Numbered from the stretch's first letter, positions 17,262 through 25,736 are shown. The stretch is DNA of 64,000 nucleotides from Pisciglobus halotolerans (GCF_900113675.1 NZ_FOQE01000001.1:104819-168818); one strand, 5' to 3'. Translations and numbers: made by a program. The notes: generated by a model not told the origin, from the letters alone.

Positions 17262-17294
17262 GGTTTATCTTGATAAATGAGGCCCATTGGAAGT

Positions 17295-17800
17295 CAACTT
17301 GTTCACAGACAAACTTCCTATGAACAAGTTGGCTCTTTTTTTTATTTGAACTTGATCACAGACAAGCGTCCTATGAACAAGTGAACTCTTTTTCTATCCG
17401 AACTTGATCACAGACAAGCGTCCTATGAACAAGTGAACTCTTTTTCTATCCGAACTTGATCACAGACAAGTCTCCTATGAACAAGTGAACTCTTTTTCTA
17501 TCCGAACTTGTTCACAGACAAACTTCCTATGAACAAGTGGACTCTTTTTCTATCTGAACTTGATCACAGACAAGTCCCCTGTGATCAAGTGAACTCTTTT
17601 TCTATCCGAACTTGTTCACAGACAAACCTCCTATGAACAAGTTGGCTCTTTTGCTATCTAAGCTTGATCACAGACAAGTCCCCTGTGAACACAGTTGACT
17701 CCTTTTCTATTTGAACTTGATCACAGACGAATATCCTATGAACAAGTTGGCTCTTTTACTCTCTGTACTTGGTCATAGGCAATGATTTTACGACCTATTT
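17295..17800 (+). repeat. Ten palindromic repeats of about 52 bp downstream of the NERD gene
   Basis: Same family and orientation as the upstream array. Units begin at 17295, 17349, 17401, 17453, 17505, 17557, 17609, 17660, 17714 and 17766; most steps are exactly 52 bp, the others 51 or 54. Several units carry AACTTGATCACAG, and one (17557) has the matching right arm CTGTGATCAAGT, a paired change against AACTTGTTCACAG / CTGTGAACAAGT in other units. The last unit is degenerate. Confidence 0.95.
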
Positions 17801-17903
17801 TCAATGAATATCTCTTTCAAAGGGCTTGAGTTAAGCAAACAAGTTTTCTGATTTGCTTGAATATATTGTACAATGAACTAAAGACAATCAAAGGAGCTTA
17901 ATT

Positions 17904-18476
17904 ATGCCGCGAAAGAAAAAATTTACTGTTGAAGATCTTTATCATCAAACTCACTTACTGCTGATGAAAGTAGGTTATGATCAATTTACTTTTAGTCTGC
18001 TGGCTGATGAGTTGTCCGTTTCCAGAGCAGCTATTTACAAATACTATTCTAATAAAGATGTTTTGATCAGTGATTATTTAACTTTTGAAATGAAAAAGTT
18101 GTTAGAAGAATTTGATCAAATGGAGTGGTCATCAGACAGAGAAGAACATTTCAACCAATTGTTTGAATTGATCTTCAATTACAGCGATGTTCATCAACTT
18201 TCAAATGTTTTTACTCAAAAAATGAAGATGAAACATGAAAAAATCCAATTTAAGGAAAATATTTCAAAAGAACTGCATGAACGCTTTTTTGGCCACATTC
18301 AATCCTTTATTTTATCGTGCCAAGAAACAGGTTTTATCAAAAAAGAATTACCGGCTAATCTGTTGATCAATATGATTTTTCATAGTGTGATGATCAACAC
18401 TTCATCCGATTTAACGCAAAAGGAACGAGCTGGTTATATTCGCGAAATTCTTGCGCATGGGATGTTCCAAAAATAA
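17904..18476 (+). CDS. TetR/AcrR family regulator of the downstream ABC pair
   Basis: A 190-residue TetR-type repressor. The helix-turn-helix is in residues about 20-55 (LLADELSVSRAAIYKYYSNK); the rest is a helical ligand domain with no family signature I recognise. It is followed by an ABC permease and ATPase in the order regulator-permease-ATPase, the same order as hrtRBA of Lactococcus lactis, where HrtR senses haem. A palindrome overlapping the next promoter is a likely operator. The ligand could be haem, but no haem-binding residues can be assigned from sequence. Confidence 0.85.
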   Translation: MPRKKKFTVEDLYHQTHLLLMKVGYDQFTFSLLADELSVSRAAIYKYYSNKDVLISDYLTFEMKKLLEEFDQMEWSSDREEHFNQLFELIFNYSDVHQLSNVFTQKMKMKHEKIQFKENISKELHERFFGHIQSFILSCQETGFIKKELPANLLINMIFHSVMINTSSDLTQKERAGYIREILAHGMFQK

Positions 18477-18501
18477 AAGTGACACAAAAGAAACTTTTAA
18501 A

Positions 18502-18530
18502 GTGACACTAGTGTAAATTTAGTGTATAAT
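18502..18530 (+). promoter_or_regulatory. Promoter with overlapping palindromic operator
   Basis: GTGACA (18502-18507), 17-bp spacer, TATAAT (18525-18530). The perfect palindrome ACACTAGTGT (18505-18514) overlaps the -35 box, and a further GTGACAC lies at about 18479. This is where the TetR-type product would repress. Confidence 0.7.
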
Positions 18531-18572
18531 CCTTTTTGTAAACAAATTCAGCAAGAAAAGAGAGGGATTAGA

Positions 18573-19697
18573 TTGTTTTTAGCACTAAAGGAACTCATTC
18601 ATTCTAAAGGACGATTTATCATGATCGGCCTCATTATTGTTTTAATTTCTTGGCTTGTTTTTATTCTATCCGGATTGGGCACTGGTCTATCTGACTTGGC
18701 TGCAGGGACATTAAAACGAGCGGAGGCAAATGCAGTGGTTTTTGAAGAAGGTGCAGATATGAGCATATCAAAATCGATGCTTTCTGAATCGATCTCAGAT
18801 GACTTGCTTCGGCAAAAAGGCGTTTCAGATACAGCGCCTATCAGTACCTTTTCTACATCTATCCGCAAAAGTGGTACAAGCGAAGAAAGTGGCAAGAAAA
18901 CAGATGCTATTTTGATTGGGATCGAGCCAGGATCTTTCATTGAGCCCACTTCTACAGAAGGAAAAAATTTAACAGACGATGCTGCTGATCAAGTCCTTGT
19001 CGATTCTTCTTTAAAGAATGACGGGTTTGCGATTGGTGACACTTTAGCATTAAGTGGTTCAACAGAGAAATTGACGATCGGCGGGTTCACAGACCATCAA
19101 ACCTTGAACCACCAGCCAGCTATTTTCGTCAATTTAGACCAATTTAGAACGATTCGTTATGCCGCTCCAGGTTCTGATAACGGCATAGAAGATATCGTAA
19201 ACGGTATTTTGGTTCAAGGAAAAGATGTAGATCTTAATGAACTGACGAAAGCAGATGAACATATCGAGGCTGGCTCAAAAAAAGCAGCCGTCAACGCTGT
19301 TCCAGGGTACTCAGCCGAAAATGCAACGATCACAATGATGCTTTGGTTTTTAATGATCATCTCCGCCTTTATTCTAGGCGTCTTCTTTTATGTTTTAACC
19401 AACCAAAAGACCCAACAGTTTGGTGTTTTGAAAGCAATCGGCGGCAGTAACGGGTTCATTATCCGTTCAGTTATTTCTCAAGTTTTTGTTTTATCTTTGA
19501 TCAGTGTACTGATCGGAATTGGGTTAACGTATCTAACGACCCTCTTTCTACCCGAAGCCATGCCTTTCCATTTAGAAGTGCCAATGGTCATGATTTACAG
19601 CATCGTGCTGTTGTTGATCAGTCTCATCAGCTCGCTGTTCTCAGTTGTGAAAATCGCTAAAATCGATCCATTGACAGCTTTAGGGAGGGTAGAATAA
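18573..19697 (+). CDS. FtsX-type ABC permease, HrtB-like (second copy)
   Basis: A permease of 375 residues with an N-terminal helix, a large extracellular domain and three C-terminal helices ending KIDPLTALG. The TTG at 18573 behind GAGAGGGA is chosen; a GTG start 51 bp upstream would lie on the -10 box. The resulting start LFLALKELIHSKGRF aligns with MFLAWKEIKYEKTRF of the permease at 14026. Its stop overlaps the ATPase start. Substrate unknown; haem or another membrane-toxic compound is plausible from family and TetR context. Confidence 0.83.
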   Translation: MFLALKELIHSKGRFIMIGLIIVLISWLVFILSGLGTGLSDLAAGTLKRAEANAVVFEEGADMSISKSMLSESISDDLLRQKGVSDTAPISTFSTSIRKSGTSEESGKKTDAILIGIEPGSFIEPTSTEGKNLTDDAADQVLVDSSLKNDGFAIGDTLALSGSTEKLTIGGFTDHQTLNHQPAIFVNLDQFRTIRYAAPGSDNGIEDIVNGILVQGKDVDLNELTKADEHIEAGSKKAAVNAVPGYSAENATITMMLWFLMIISAFILGVFFYVLTNQKTQQFGVLKAIGGSNGFIIRSVISQVFVLSLISVLIGIGLTYLTTLFLPEAMPFHLEVPMVMIYSIVLLLISLISSLFSVVKIAKIDPLTALGRVE

Positions 19698-20383
19698 TGA
19701 CAGGAATTCAATTAAAGAATGTAACCAAACGCTATCAGGAAAATGAATTTGAAACGATTGCTTTGAATGATGTATCGTTGACTATTGAAGCTGGCGAGTT
19801 TGTGGCGATCATTGGTCCATCCGGTTCCGGAAAAAGCACCTTTTTATCGATTGCCGGCGCTCTGCTCCAAGCAACTGAAGGTGAAGTCTTTATCAATGAA
19901 CAGAACATCACTCATTTGAATGAAAAAGAGTTGTCTGCCGTTCGCTTAAAACAAATCGGCTTTATCTTACAGACTTCTAACTTGATCCCGTATTTGACCG
20001 CCTTAGATCAACTGCTAGTCGTTAAAAGAATGAATGGATCCGTCACAAAAGAAGACAAAATTTTTGCAACGGAGTTATTGAATGACTTGGGGTTAGAGAA
20101 AAAGCGCAACAAGTTTCCAAATGAATGTTCAGGCGGCGAACGTCAGCGCATCGCTATCGCGCGAGCTTTTATGAATGACCCGGCGATTATCCTTGCTGAT
20201 GAACCAACAGCCAGCTTAGATACCAACCGCGCTCATGAAGTCGTCAAATTAATGGCAAATGAGGTCAAAGCGCGTCAAAAAGCAGCCGTTATGGTCACAC
20301 ATGATGAACGAATGTTGGACTATTGCGACCGCGTTTACCGTATTGAAGATGGGATTCTAAAAGAGGAAACCAATCTTATTTAA
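19697..20383 (+). CDS. ABC transporter ATP-binding protein, HrtA-like (second copy)
   Basis: A 228-residue ATPase with Walker A GPSGSGKST, signature CSGGERQRI and Walker B IILADEPTASLDT. Start overlaps the permease stop (TAATGA), indicating coupled translation. It is clearly paralogous to the ATPase at 12231-12920, so this genome keeps two exporters of one family about 6 kb apart under different regulators. A strong terminator follows. Confidence 0.87.
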   Translation: MTGIQLKNVTKRYQENEFETIALNDVSLTIEAGEFVAIIGPSGSGKSTFLSIAGALLQATEGEVFINEQNITHLNEKELSAVRLKQIGFILQTSNLIPYLTALDQLLVVKRMNGSVTKEDKIFATELLNDLGLEKKRNKFPNECSGGERQRIAIARAFMNDPAIILADEPTASLDTNRAHEVVKLMANEVKARQKAAVMVTHDERMLDYCDRVYRIEDGILKEETNLI

Positions 20384-20419
20384 AGATCTGGCTCCTTTTT
20401 TACCCCAACCAATTTGATA

Positions 20420-20467
20420 AAAACGGTTCTTCTCTGAGTATTTTTATTGGGAAGAATCGTTTTTTTC
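20420..20467 (+). terminator. Terminator of the TetR-ABC operon
   Basis: Stem AAACGGTTCTTC / GAAGAATCGTTT followed by a T run, about 37 bp after the ATPase stop. Confidence 0.85.
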
Positions 20468-20478
20468 TGCTTTTCGGC

Positions 20479-20506
20479 TTTACAATAAAAAGTTTTCTGT
20501 TATGTT
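20479..20506 (+). promoter_or_regulatory. Promoter of the mgtE leader
   Basis: TTTACA (20479-20484), 16-bp spacer, TATGTT (20501-20506). This predicts a start near 20513 and a leader of about 130 nt before mgtE. Confidence 0.6.
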
Positions 20507-20550
20507 AGAGAATAGAGGCTTAAACATTACACATGAAAGGTGGTATCGCC

Positions 20551-20625
20551 GTGGAACCTGACAGTAGGCCCAAAAAAAATAGGAAACAAGAAACCATGGC
20601 AGCCATCGTTTCTCTGCTTTCCTGA
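20551..20625 (+). CDS. Leader peptide of mgtE, MgtL-like (MEPD start)
   Basis: A 24-codon ORF with GTG start, 7 nt behind AAAGGTGG, reading MEPDSRPKKNRKQ at its N-terminus. In enterobacteria the mgtA leader peptide MgtL is [17 protein letters not shown]; its alternating acidic and proline residues destabilise the ribosome when Mg2+ is low and switch on the transporter gene. The same MEPD opening followed by a proline and a basic stretch, in front of a magnesium transporter gene, is seen here. A hairpin with arms AGAAAC / GTTTCT (20589-20613) lies within the ORF, and TTTCC at 20618-20622 could pair with the mgtE ribosome site. An in-frame ATG also exists at 20533. Function is inferred. Confidence 0.65.
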   Translation: MEPDSRPKKNRKQETMAAIVSLLS

Positions 20626-20645
20626 TTGACTAGGAGGAAAAGAGC

Positions 20646-21987
20646 ATGTGGAATACAAACGAAATTATCGACTTGATCGATACAAAACACTTTACGCAAT
20701 TAAAGGAAATCATTAAAGACAAAAATCCAGCTGATATTGCAGAATTAATGGATGAACTAGACGTCATCAATGCCGTCATCGTCTTTCGTCTTTTGCCAAA
20801 AGAGATAGCAGTAGAAGTTTTTTCTCTCTTCTCTGAAAAAAAGCAACAGGCATTCCTATCTCATTTAACAACAAACGAATTGGATTATATTTTAGATAAG
20901 CTTTACTTTGATGACTTGATCGATCTGTTAGATGATATGCCGGCTGAGCTTGTAAAAAAGCTGCTGGAACGTACAAGCAAAGATAAACGAACGCTGATCA
21001 ACCAATTTTTAAACTATCCAAAAGACTCGGCCGGCAGTCTAATGATGATCGAGTTTATCAGTCTGAAAAAAGGCATGCTTGTAAAAGAAGCACTGAGACA
21101 TGTTAAACAACATGCCTTGCATAAAAAAAACCATCTATACGCTCTATGTGACAAGTACACATGAAAAATTTGTCGGTGTCCTTTCGTTGCGAGAACTATT
21201 CAGCGCACCTGAAGAAGCAACCATTGAAGAGGTCATGCATACTGATCTTGTTTCCGTCAATGTACAAGAAGACCAAGAACAAGCAGCCCAAAAGTTTAAA
21301 AAGTATGACTTTATTGCATTGCCTGTGGTCGACACCAAAGACCGCTTAGTCGGAATCATCACTGTCGATGATATCATCGACGTTATAGAACTCGAAACAA
21401 CTGAAGACTTTCAACGAATGGCAGCGGTCGGTTCTTCAGAAGAAAGTTATATGGATGCTTCCATTTTTTCTCTCGTTAAAAATAGAATTGGTTGGCTATT
21501 GATCTTAATGGTCTCTGCCACTTTCACAGGCGGGATCATTGGTCGTTTTGAGCATACCCTTCAATCTATCGCAGCTTTGAATATGTTTATTCCCATGCTG
21601 ATGGATACGGGCGGAAACGCCGGTAATCAAAGCTCTACTCTTATTACACGAGGTTTAGCAACTGGCGACATTCACACTGGAGATTTTTTGAAAGTCCTTT
21701 TTAAAGGATTTTCGATCAGTATCATAGCTGGCATCATTCTTTCTATTGTTTCATTTATTAAACTGATGACTATTGAAAAAGTAGGCTTTATGATTGCGAT
21801 GATCGTTTCACTCACTTTGATTTTTACTGTGATGATGGCGAAATTAGTCGGCGGTATGCTGCCGATCATTGCTCAAAAGATGAAAATGGATCCTGCTGTG
21901 ATGTCAGGTCCGCTGATCACAACTGTTGTTGATGCATTAAGCTTGTTTATCTACTTTACGATTGCCAATGCTTTGCTTGGCCTTTAA
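20646..21987 (+). pseudogene. mgtE: Magnesium transporter MgtE, frameshifted at an A8 tract
   Basis: The two parts together make a full MgtE: N domain (about 130 residues), two CBS domains, and a five-helix membrane domain with the pore segment MDTGGNAGNQSSTL. The first frame ends at 21164 after SAGSLMMIEF...; the rest continues in the next frame. The break maps to a run of eight A at 21123-21130; with seven A the reading would be CAT AAA AAA ACC ATC and continue into the family sequence TIYTLYVT. It could be a dead gene, phase-variable, rescued by polymerase slippage on the A tract, or a sequencing error. Start has AGGAGGAAAAGAGC. Confidence 0.9.
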
Positions 21988-22158
21988 ACAGATGCCCAAT
22001 TAGACTGAATCCTTCCATGCCTGCTGCATAAAGGAAAGCGGGATTGTTGATAAGGTTTACAGTTCCTTTTTTTAAGATAGCTGCAACTTGTTAGATCAAA
22101 TTGCATAACTGCAGAATCTATGGTTCAGTAAACATCATTTAGGAGTAGAATATTTTTT

Positions 22159-22200
22159 GAGAGGAGCATGGTCCCATGTCTCCTCTCTTCTTTATTTTAG
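22159..22200 (+). terminator. Terminator after mgtE
   Basis: Stem GAGAGGAG / CTCCTCTC with an inner CATGG-CCATG pairing, followed by a T-rich stretch. The remaining DNA from 21988 to 22289 holds nothing else I recognise. Confidence 0.6.
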
Positions 22201-22289
22201 GGGATTAATTGAATCATTTGCCAAAAGAAAAGTGACGTGTAAAGATAGACGAAAGAATATTTAAACGAACAGCAAGGAGGATACTGAAA

Positions 22290-22940
22290 ATGACCAATTT
22301 AAATGAACACGCACAAACCATTGAAAAAGCAACGTTTGGCATGGGCTGTTTCTGGGGACCGGACACCTTGTTTGGCAGTTTGCCAGGAGTGATCCAAACG
22401 GAAGTCGGCTTTGCAGGAGGCACATCAAAAGCTCCAACCTACCGCAACATTGGAGATCACACTGAATCAATCGACATCACTTTTGATCCTGCCCTTCTTT
22501 CTTATGAAGATCTTTTGCGTTTGTTTTGGCAAAACCATGATGCAACAAAAGACCGCTTTTACAAAGAACGTCAATACATTTCACTGCTGCTTTACCGAAA
22601 TCATACGCAAAACGAGCAAGCTGAAAAAATCAAAGCGGAACAAGAACAGCTTTTAGGAAAAGAGCTTCAGACTGAGTTTCAACCTTACAACATCTTTTAT
22701 CCAGCAGAAGACTACCATCAAAAGTATTTCTTGCGGCGCTTCAAACAAGCGACGAAAACAATTCAACAACTTTTTCCAGATGAAGCAGCTTTTATCCATT
22801 CAACCATTGCAGCGCGTTTGAACGGATTTGTACGAGAACGCACAACTTTAAAAGAAATCAAAGAAGAAATCCATCATTGGGGCTTGCCTGAAGAACAGCG
22901 CGTATTGTTGGAACAAACGCTCACTGATCTTCGTTGGTAA
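22290..22940 (+). CDS. msrA: Peptide methionine sulfoxide reductase A
   Basis: A 216-residue MsrA that repairs S-methionine sulfoxide. The catalytic motif FGMGCFWGPD is at residues about 17-26, followed by VGFAGG and the AEDYHQKYF motif. The C-terminal extension of about 50 residues is unusual for the short form, and contains no resolving-cysteine pair, so recycling would need another thiol donor. The ATG follows AAGGAGGATACTGAAA. The glycosylase gene starts 29 bp after its stop, suggesting a two-gene damage-repair unit. Confidence 0.93.
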   Translation: MTNLNEHAQTIEKATFGMGCFWGPDTLFGSLPGVIQTEVGFAGGTSKAPTYRNIGDHTESIDITFDPALLSYEDLLRLFWQNHDATKDRFYKERQYISLLLYRNHTQNEQAEKIKAEQEQLLGKELQTEFQPYNIFYPAEDYHQKYFLRRFKQATKTIQQLFPDEAAFIHSTIAARLNGFVRERTTLKEIKEEIHHWGLPEEQRVLLEQTLTDLRW

Positions 22941-22969
22941 CCTACTTTGAAAAGAAATGAGCGATAGCG

Positions 22970-23677
22970 ATGTATTTTCAGTATGATCAAGAAGTCATAG
23001 ATGCATTATCTGCAAAAGACCCTATTTTAGGCGCTGCGATTGCTAAAATCGGTCCAGTCAAACGCAAAGTCACGCCAGATTTATTTGAGTCATTGATCAA
23101 AAGTATCGTAGGTCAGCAGATTTCTACCAAAGCCCAAGAAACGATTTGGGCACGCATGCTCGATACTTTGGGAACCATCGCACCCGAAAAGTTGCTTTCT
23201 TTGAAAGACGATGAAATCCAATCTTTTGGTTTGTCCTATCGAAAAGTGACCTATATAAAGGGTGCAGCAGAAGCCATTGTTACCGGCAAACTAAATTTAA
23301 GCGAATTGGACCATTTGCCAGATGAAGCCGTTATTCAAAAACTGTCAGAACTGAAAGGCATCGGCAAATGGACTGCTGAAATGCTGCTGACTTTTTCAAT
23401 GCAGCGTCCTGACATTCTGAGCTGGGATGATTTAGCGATCCATCGCGGTCTTCGTATGCTATACCATCATCGCCGCGTGACAAAAAAGCTGTTCAATAAG
23501 TATAAGCGCCGCTATTCTCCTTACGCTAGTGTGGCCAGTCTTTATCTTTGGGCTATCGCAGGCGGTGCCATTCCTGAAATGAAAGACTATGCACCTTTGA
23601 CAGAAGCAGAAAAAGCAAGGCGAAAAAAAACTAGACGAGCTGCCCAAAAGCAAAACAAAAGCCGCGACAAGCTTTAA
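22970..23677 (+). CDS. DNA-3-methyladenine glycosylase II (AlkA-like HhH-GPD)
   Basis: A 235-residue helix-hairpin-helix glycosylase: VGQQISTKAQETIWARM, the hairpin LKGIGKWTAEMLL and, after it, the catalytic aspartate region ILSWDDLAIHRGL. This is the AlkA family that removes alkylated purines. There is no FCL Fe-S cluster and no N-terminal Ada domain. A lysine- and arginine-rich tail ends the protein. It sits downstream of msrA and before the second type of 52-bp array. Confidence 0.9.
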   Translation: MYFQYDQEVIDALSAKDPILGAAIAKIGPVKRKVTPDLFESLIKSIVGQQISTKAQETIWARMLDTLGTIAPEKLLSLKDDEIQSFGLSYRKVTYIKGAAEAIVTGKLNLSELDHLPDEAVIQKLSELKGIGKWTAEMLLTFSMQRPDILSWDDLAIHRGLRMLYHHRRVTKKLFNKYKRRYSPYASVASLYLWAIAGGAIPEMKDYAPLTEAEKARRKKTRRAAQKQNKSRDKL

Positions 23678-23718
23678 AACCAGAATGACGTAGAAAAACA
23701 ATGTTAAGTGAGGCTTTA

Positions 23719-24068
23719 TGGCACACTCAAACACATTGCAGCTCTTGAGTATCGGATAAACAGCCTCTTATGGCACACTCAAACGCATTGCAGCTCTTGA
23801 GTATCGGATAAACGACCTCTTATGGCACACTCAAACGCATTACAGCTCTTGAGTATCGGATATACGACCTCTTATGGCACACTCAAACGCATTGCAGCTC
23901 TTGAGTATGAGATAAACAGCCTTTTATGGCACACTCAAACACATTGCAGCTCTTGAGTATGAGATAAACAGCCTTTTATGGCACACTCAAACGCATTGCA
24001 GCTCTTGAGTATCGGGTAAACGTCCTTTTATGGCACACTCAAATGCTTTTCTACTCTCGAGTATGGGA
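23719..24068 (+). repeat. Seven 52-bp tandem repeats downstream of the AlkA-like gene
   Basis: Units begin at 23719, 23771, 23823, 23875, 23927, 23979 and 24031, again exactly 52 bp apart. Each has inverted arms ACTCAA / TTGAGT around a loop containing CATTGCAGC, then a linker ending CCTCTTA or CCTTTTA. Sequence differs from the NERD-flanking arrays but aligns with the array at 42.9 kb (shared ACTCAAAC, TTGCAGC and GAGTAT blocks). Non-coding, no unique spacers. The rest of the gap to 24322 contains no gene I can support. Confidence 0.95.
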
Positions 24069-24322
24069 TAACAAATCTTCATCACTTGTGGTATTGTCTC
24101 CTAAAATGGATAGGCTGTTTTTTTGCTTCTTCTATCCCTTTTCGTGAAGTGAATCTAACAAATTTTAGGAGCTCACAGTTTCTTTAAGCTCAATTTTAAA
24201 CTCTTTTTTAAAAATAAAGCAGTCTAATCATTCGAGATTATTTAAACAAAAGCACACACCCTTTTTATATGAAGATGCGCGCTTTTTTTTATTTAAGCTG
24301 TTCCTGTTCGCCTTTAAACGTC

Positions 24323-25084
24323 CTAGGAAAGCAACTGTTTGCGGTTATTAAAGTAGCTCTTATAAGCCATATAGCTTGAAATCATTGTTGAAAATCCAGT
24401 GGTAGCAATCAACATAAACATGACAACGATTTGATAGCGGATCGCTGCTGTTGGGTCCACACCCGCGAACATCAAACCAGACATCATTCCTGGCAAGCTA
24501 ACAAGGCCGACAGTCTTAGTCCGGTCCACACTTGGAGCCATAGCTGATTTGATACTGTCGCGAATTATGGCGGTGGAAGCTTGATTGACATCCGCTCCTA
24601 AAGCCAAACGTTCTAAGACTTGCTGGCGCTGATCTTTAAATTTGCTGTTCATCGTACGATACCCTACGCCAATCGCTGTCATGGCATTGCTGGCGATCAT
24701 CCCAGTGATAGGAACAATTTGCGAAGGTGTCCACATCAAAGCGCCCGACACAAACAACACTGCTAACGAAATCAGCGTCCCAACTCCGATCGCAATCAGC
24801 GAGATCCGGAAAGCATGTTGGATGCCTTCTGCTCTTTTGGCCGCATTGTATGCTGCATTAAAGATAATAAATAAAACCATCGCCAGTGTTACGATAGTGT
24901 TGTCTAATTTGAAGATATAACTCAATAGATATCCAATCACAAATAATTGCACAACGGCTCTAACAGCTGCTATAAAAATATCTTTTCCTAATCCTAGTTG
25001 CTCTTTATAGTCTACGATCAATGCAATGATGATCAGCACACTTGATAAAATTAAAGAGGTATTCGTAATTTCCAAGTTATTCAT
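24323..25084 (-). CDS. fetB: FetB-like ABC permease
   Basis: A 253-residue integral membrane protein with about six helices, matching the YbbM/FetB family (LGLGKDIFIAAVRAVVQL near the start; LPGMMSGLMFAGVDPTAAIRY). E. coli FetAB is an iron exporter that helps resist peroxide. It follows its ATPase gene by 4 bp with AAGGAG ahead of the ATG. Family is clear; iron export here is by analogy. Confidence 0.88.
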   Translation of the reverse strand: MNNLEITNTSLILSSVLIIIALIVDYKEQLGLGKDIFIAAVRAVVQLFVIGYLLSYIFKLDNTIVTLAMVLFIIFNAAYNAAKRAEGIQHAFRISLIAIGVGTLISLAVLFVSGALMWTPSQIVPITGMIASNAMTAIGVGYRTMNSKFKDQRQQVLERLALGADVNQASTAIIRDSIKSAMAPSVDRTKTVGLVSLPGMMSGLMFAGVDPTAAIRYQIVVMFMLIATTGFSTMISSYMAYKSYFNNRKQLLS

Positions 25085-25088
25085 CTGT

Positions 25089-25736
25089 TTACTCCTTTAC
25101 TTGACCGTCAACGATGTCGATCTTGCGGTTTGCTTCAGTGATTTCTTCCGTGTTATGCGTTACCCACAGAATGGTTACACCTTTTTCTTTATTCAACTTT
25201 CGGATCGTTTTGCCGATGGCTTTGCGGTTCTCTGCATCCAGCGCACTCGTTACTTCGTCCAATAATAGCACTTCCGGCAAAAACAACACATTTCTGATCA
25301 ATGCGATCCGTTGTTTCTCGCCTCCTGACAAAGAAGTGACCTTCTTATCCAAATAATCTGCAGACAAGCCTACACTTCCCAACGCTTCTATCGCTCGATC
25401 CTTGTCAAACGTTTCTTTTCTGATTTCATAAGGAAAAGCTAAGTTCTCTGTTACTGTCTCACCAAAAAGATTAGCTGTCTGAAAACAATACGATACCTCT
25501 TTGCGGTAAGCGGTTGGTTCGTACGTATTGATACTTTTTCCTTTATACAACATATCCCCGCTTGTTGGTGAAATCATTGATGCGACTAACTGCAGCAAGG
25601 TGCTTTTTCCACTTCCAGAAGGACCCGTGATCGTCACAAACTCTCCTTTTGAAATAGACAAGTCAATGTCTTTTAAAATCGTCTTTCCCTCAATCTCCAG
25701 CCCCAGTTTCTGAGCTTGTAAAATTGCAGTTTCCAT
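25089..25736 (-). CDS. fetA: FetA-like ABC ATPase
   Basis: A 215-residue ATPase with Walker A GPSGSGKST, signature LSGGEKQRI and Walker B VLLLDEVTSALD; the DEVTS form is typical of FetA/YbbL. The ATG at 25736 behind AAAGGAAGAG is preferred to one nine codons upstream without a site. It forms a two-gene operon with fetB. Confidence 0.88.
   Translation of the reverse strand: METAILQAQKLGLEIEGKTILKDIDLSISKGEFVTITGPSGSGKSTLLQLVASMISPTSGDMLYKGKSINTYEPTAYRKEVSYCFQTANLFGETVTENLAFPYEIRKETFDKDRAIEALGSVGLSADYLDKKVTSLSGGEKQRIALIRNVLFLPEVLLLDEVTSALDAENRKAIGKTIRKLNKEKGVTILWVTHNTEEITEANRKIDIVDGQVKE

Noticed and set aside
20530..20560. T-box riboswitch before mgtE (AGGTGGTATCGCCG resembles the T-box motif GGTGGTACCGCG)
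   Set aside because: The leader is too short for a specifier stem and antiterminator, and the motif is better explained as the ribosome site of the MEPD leader ORF.
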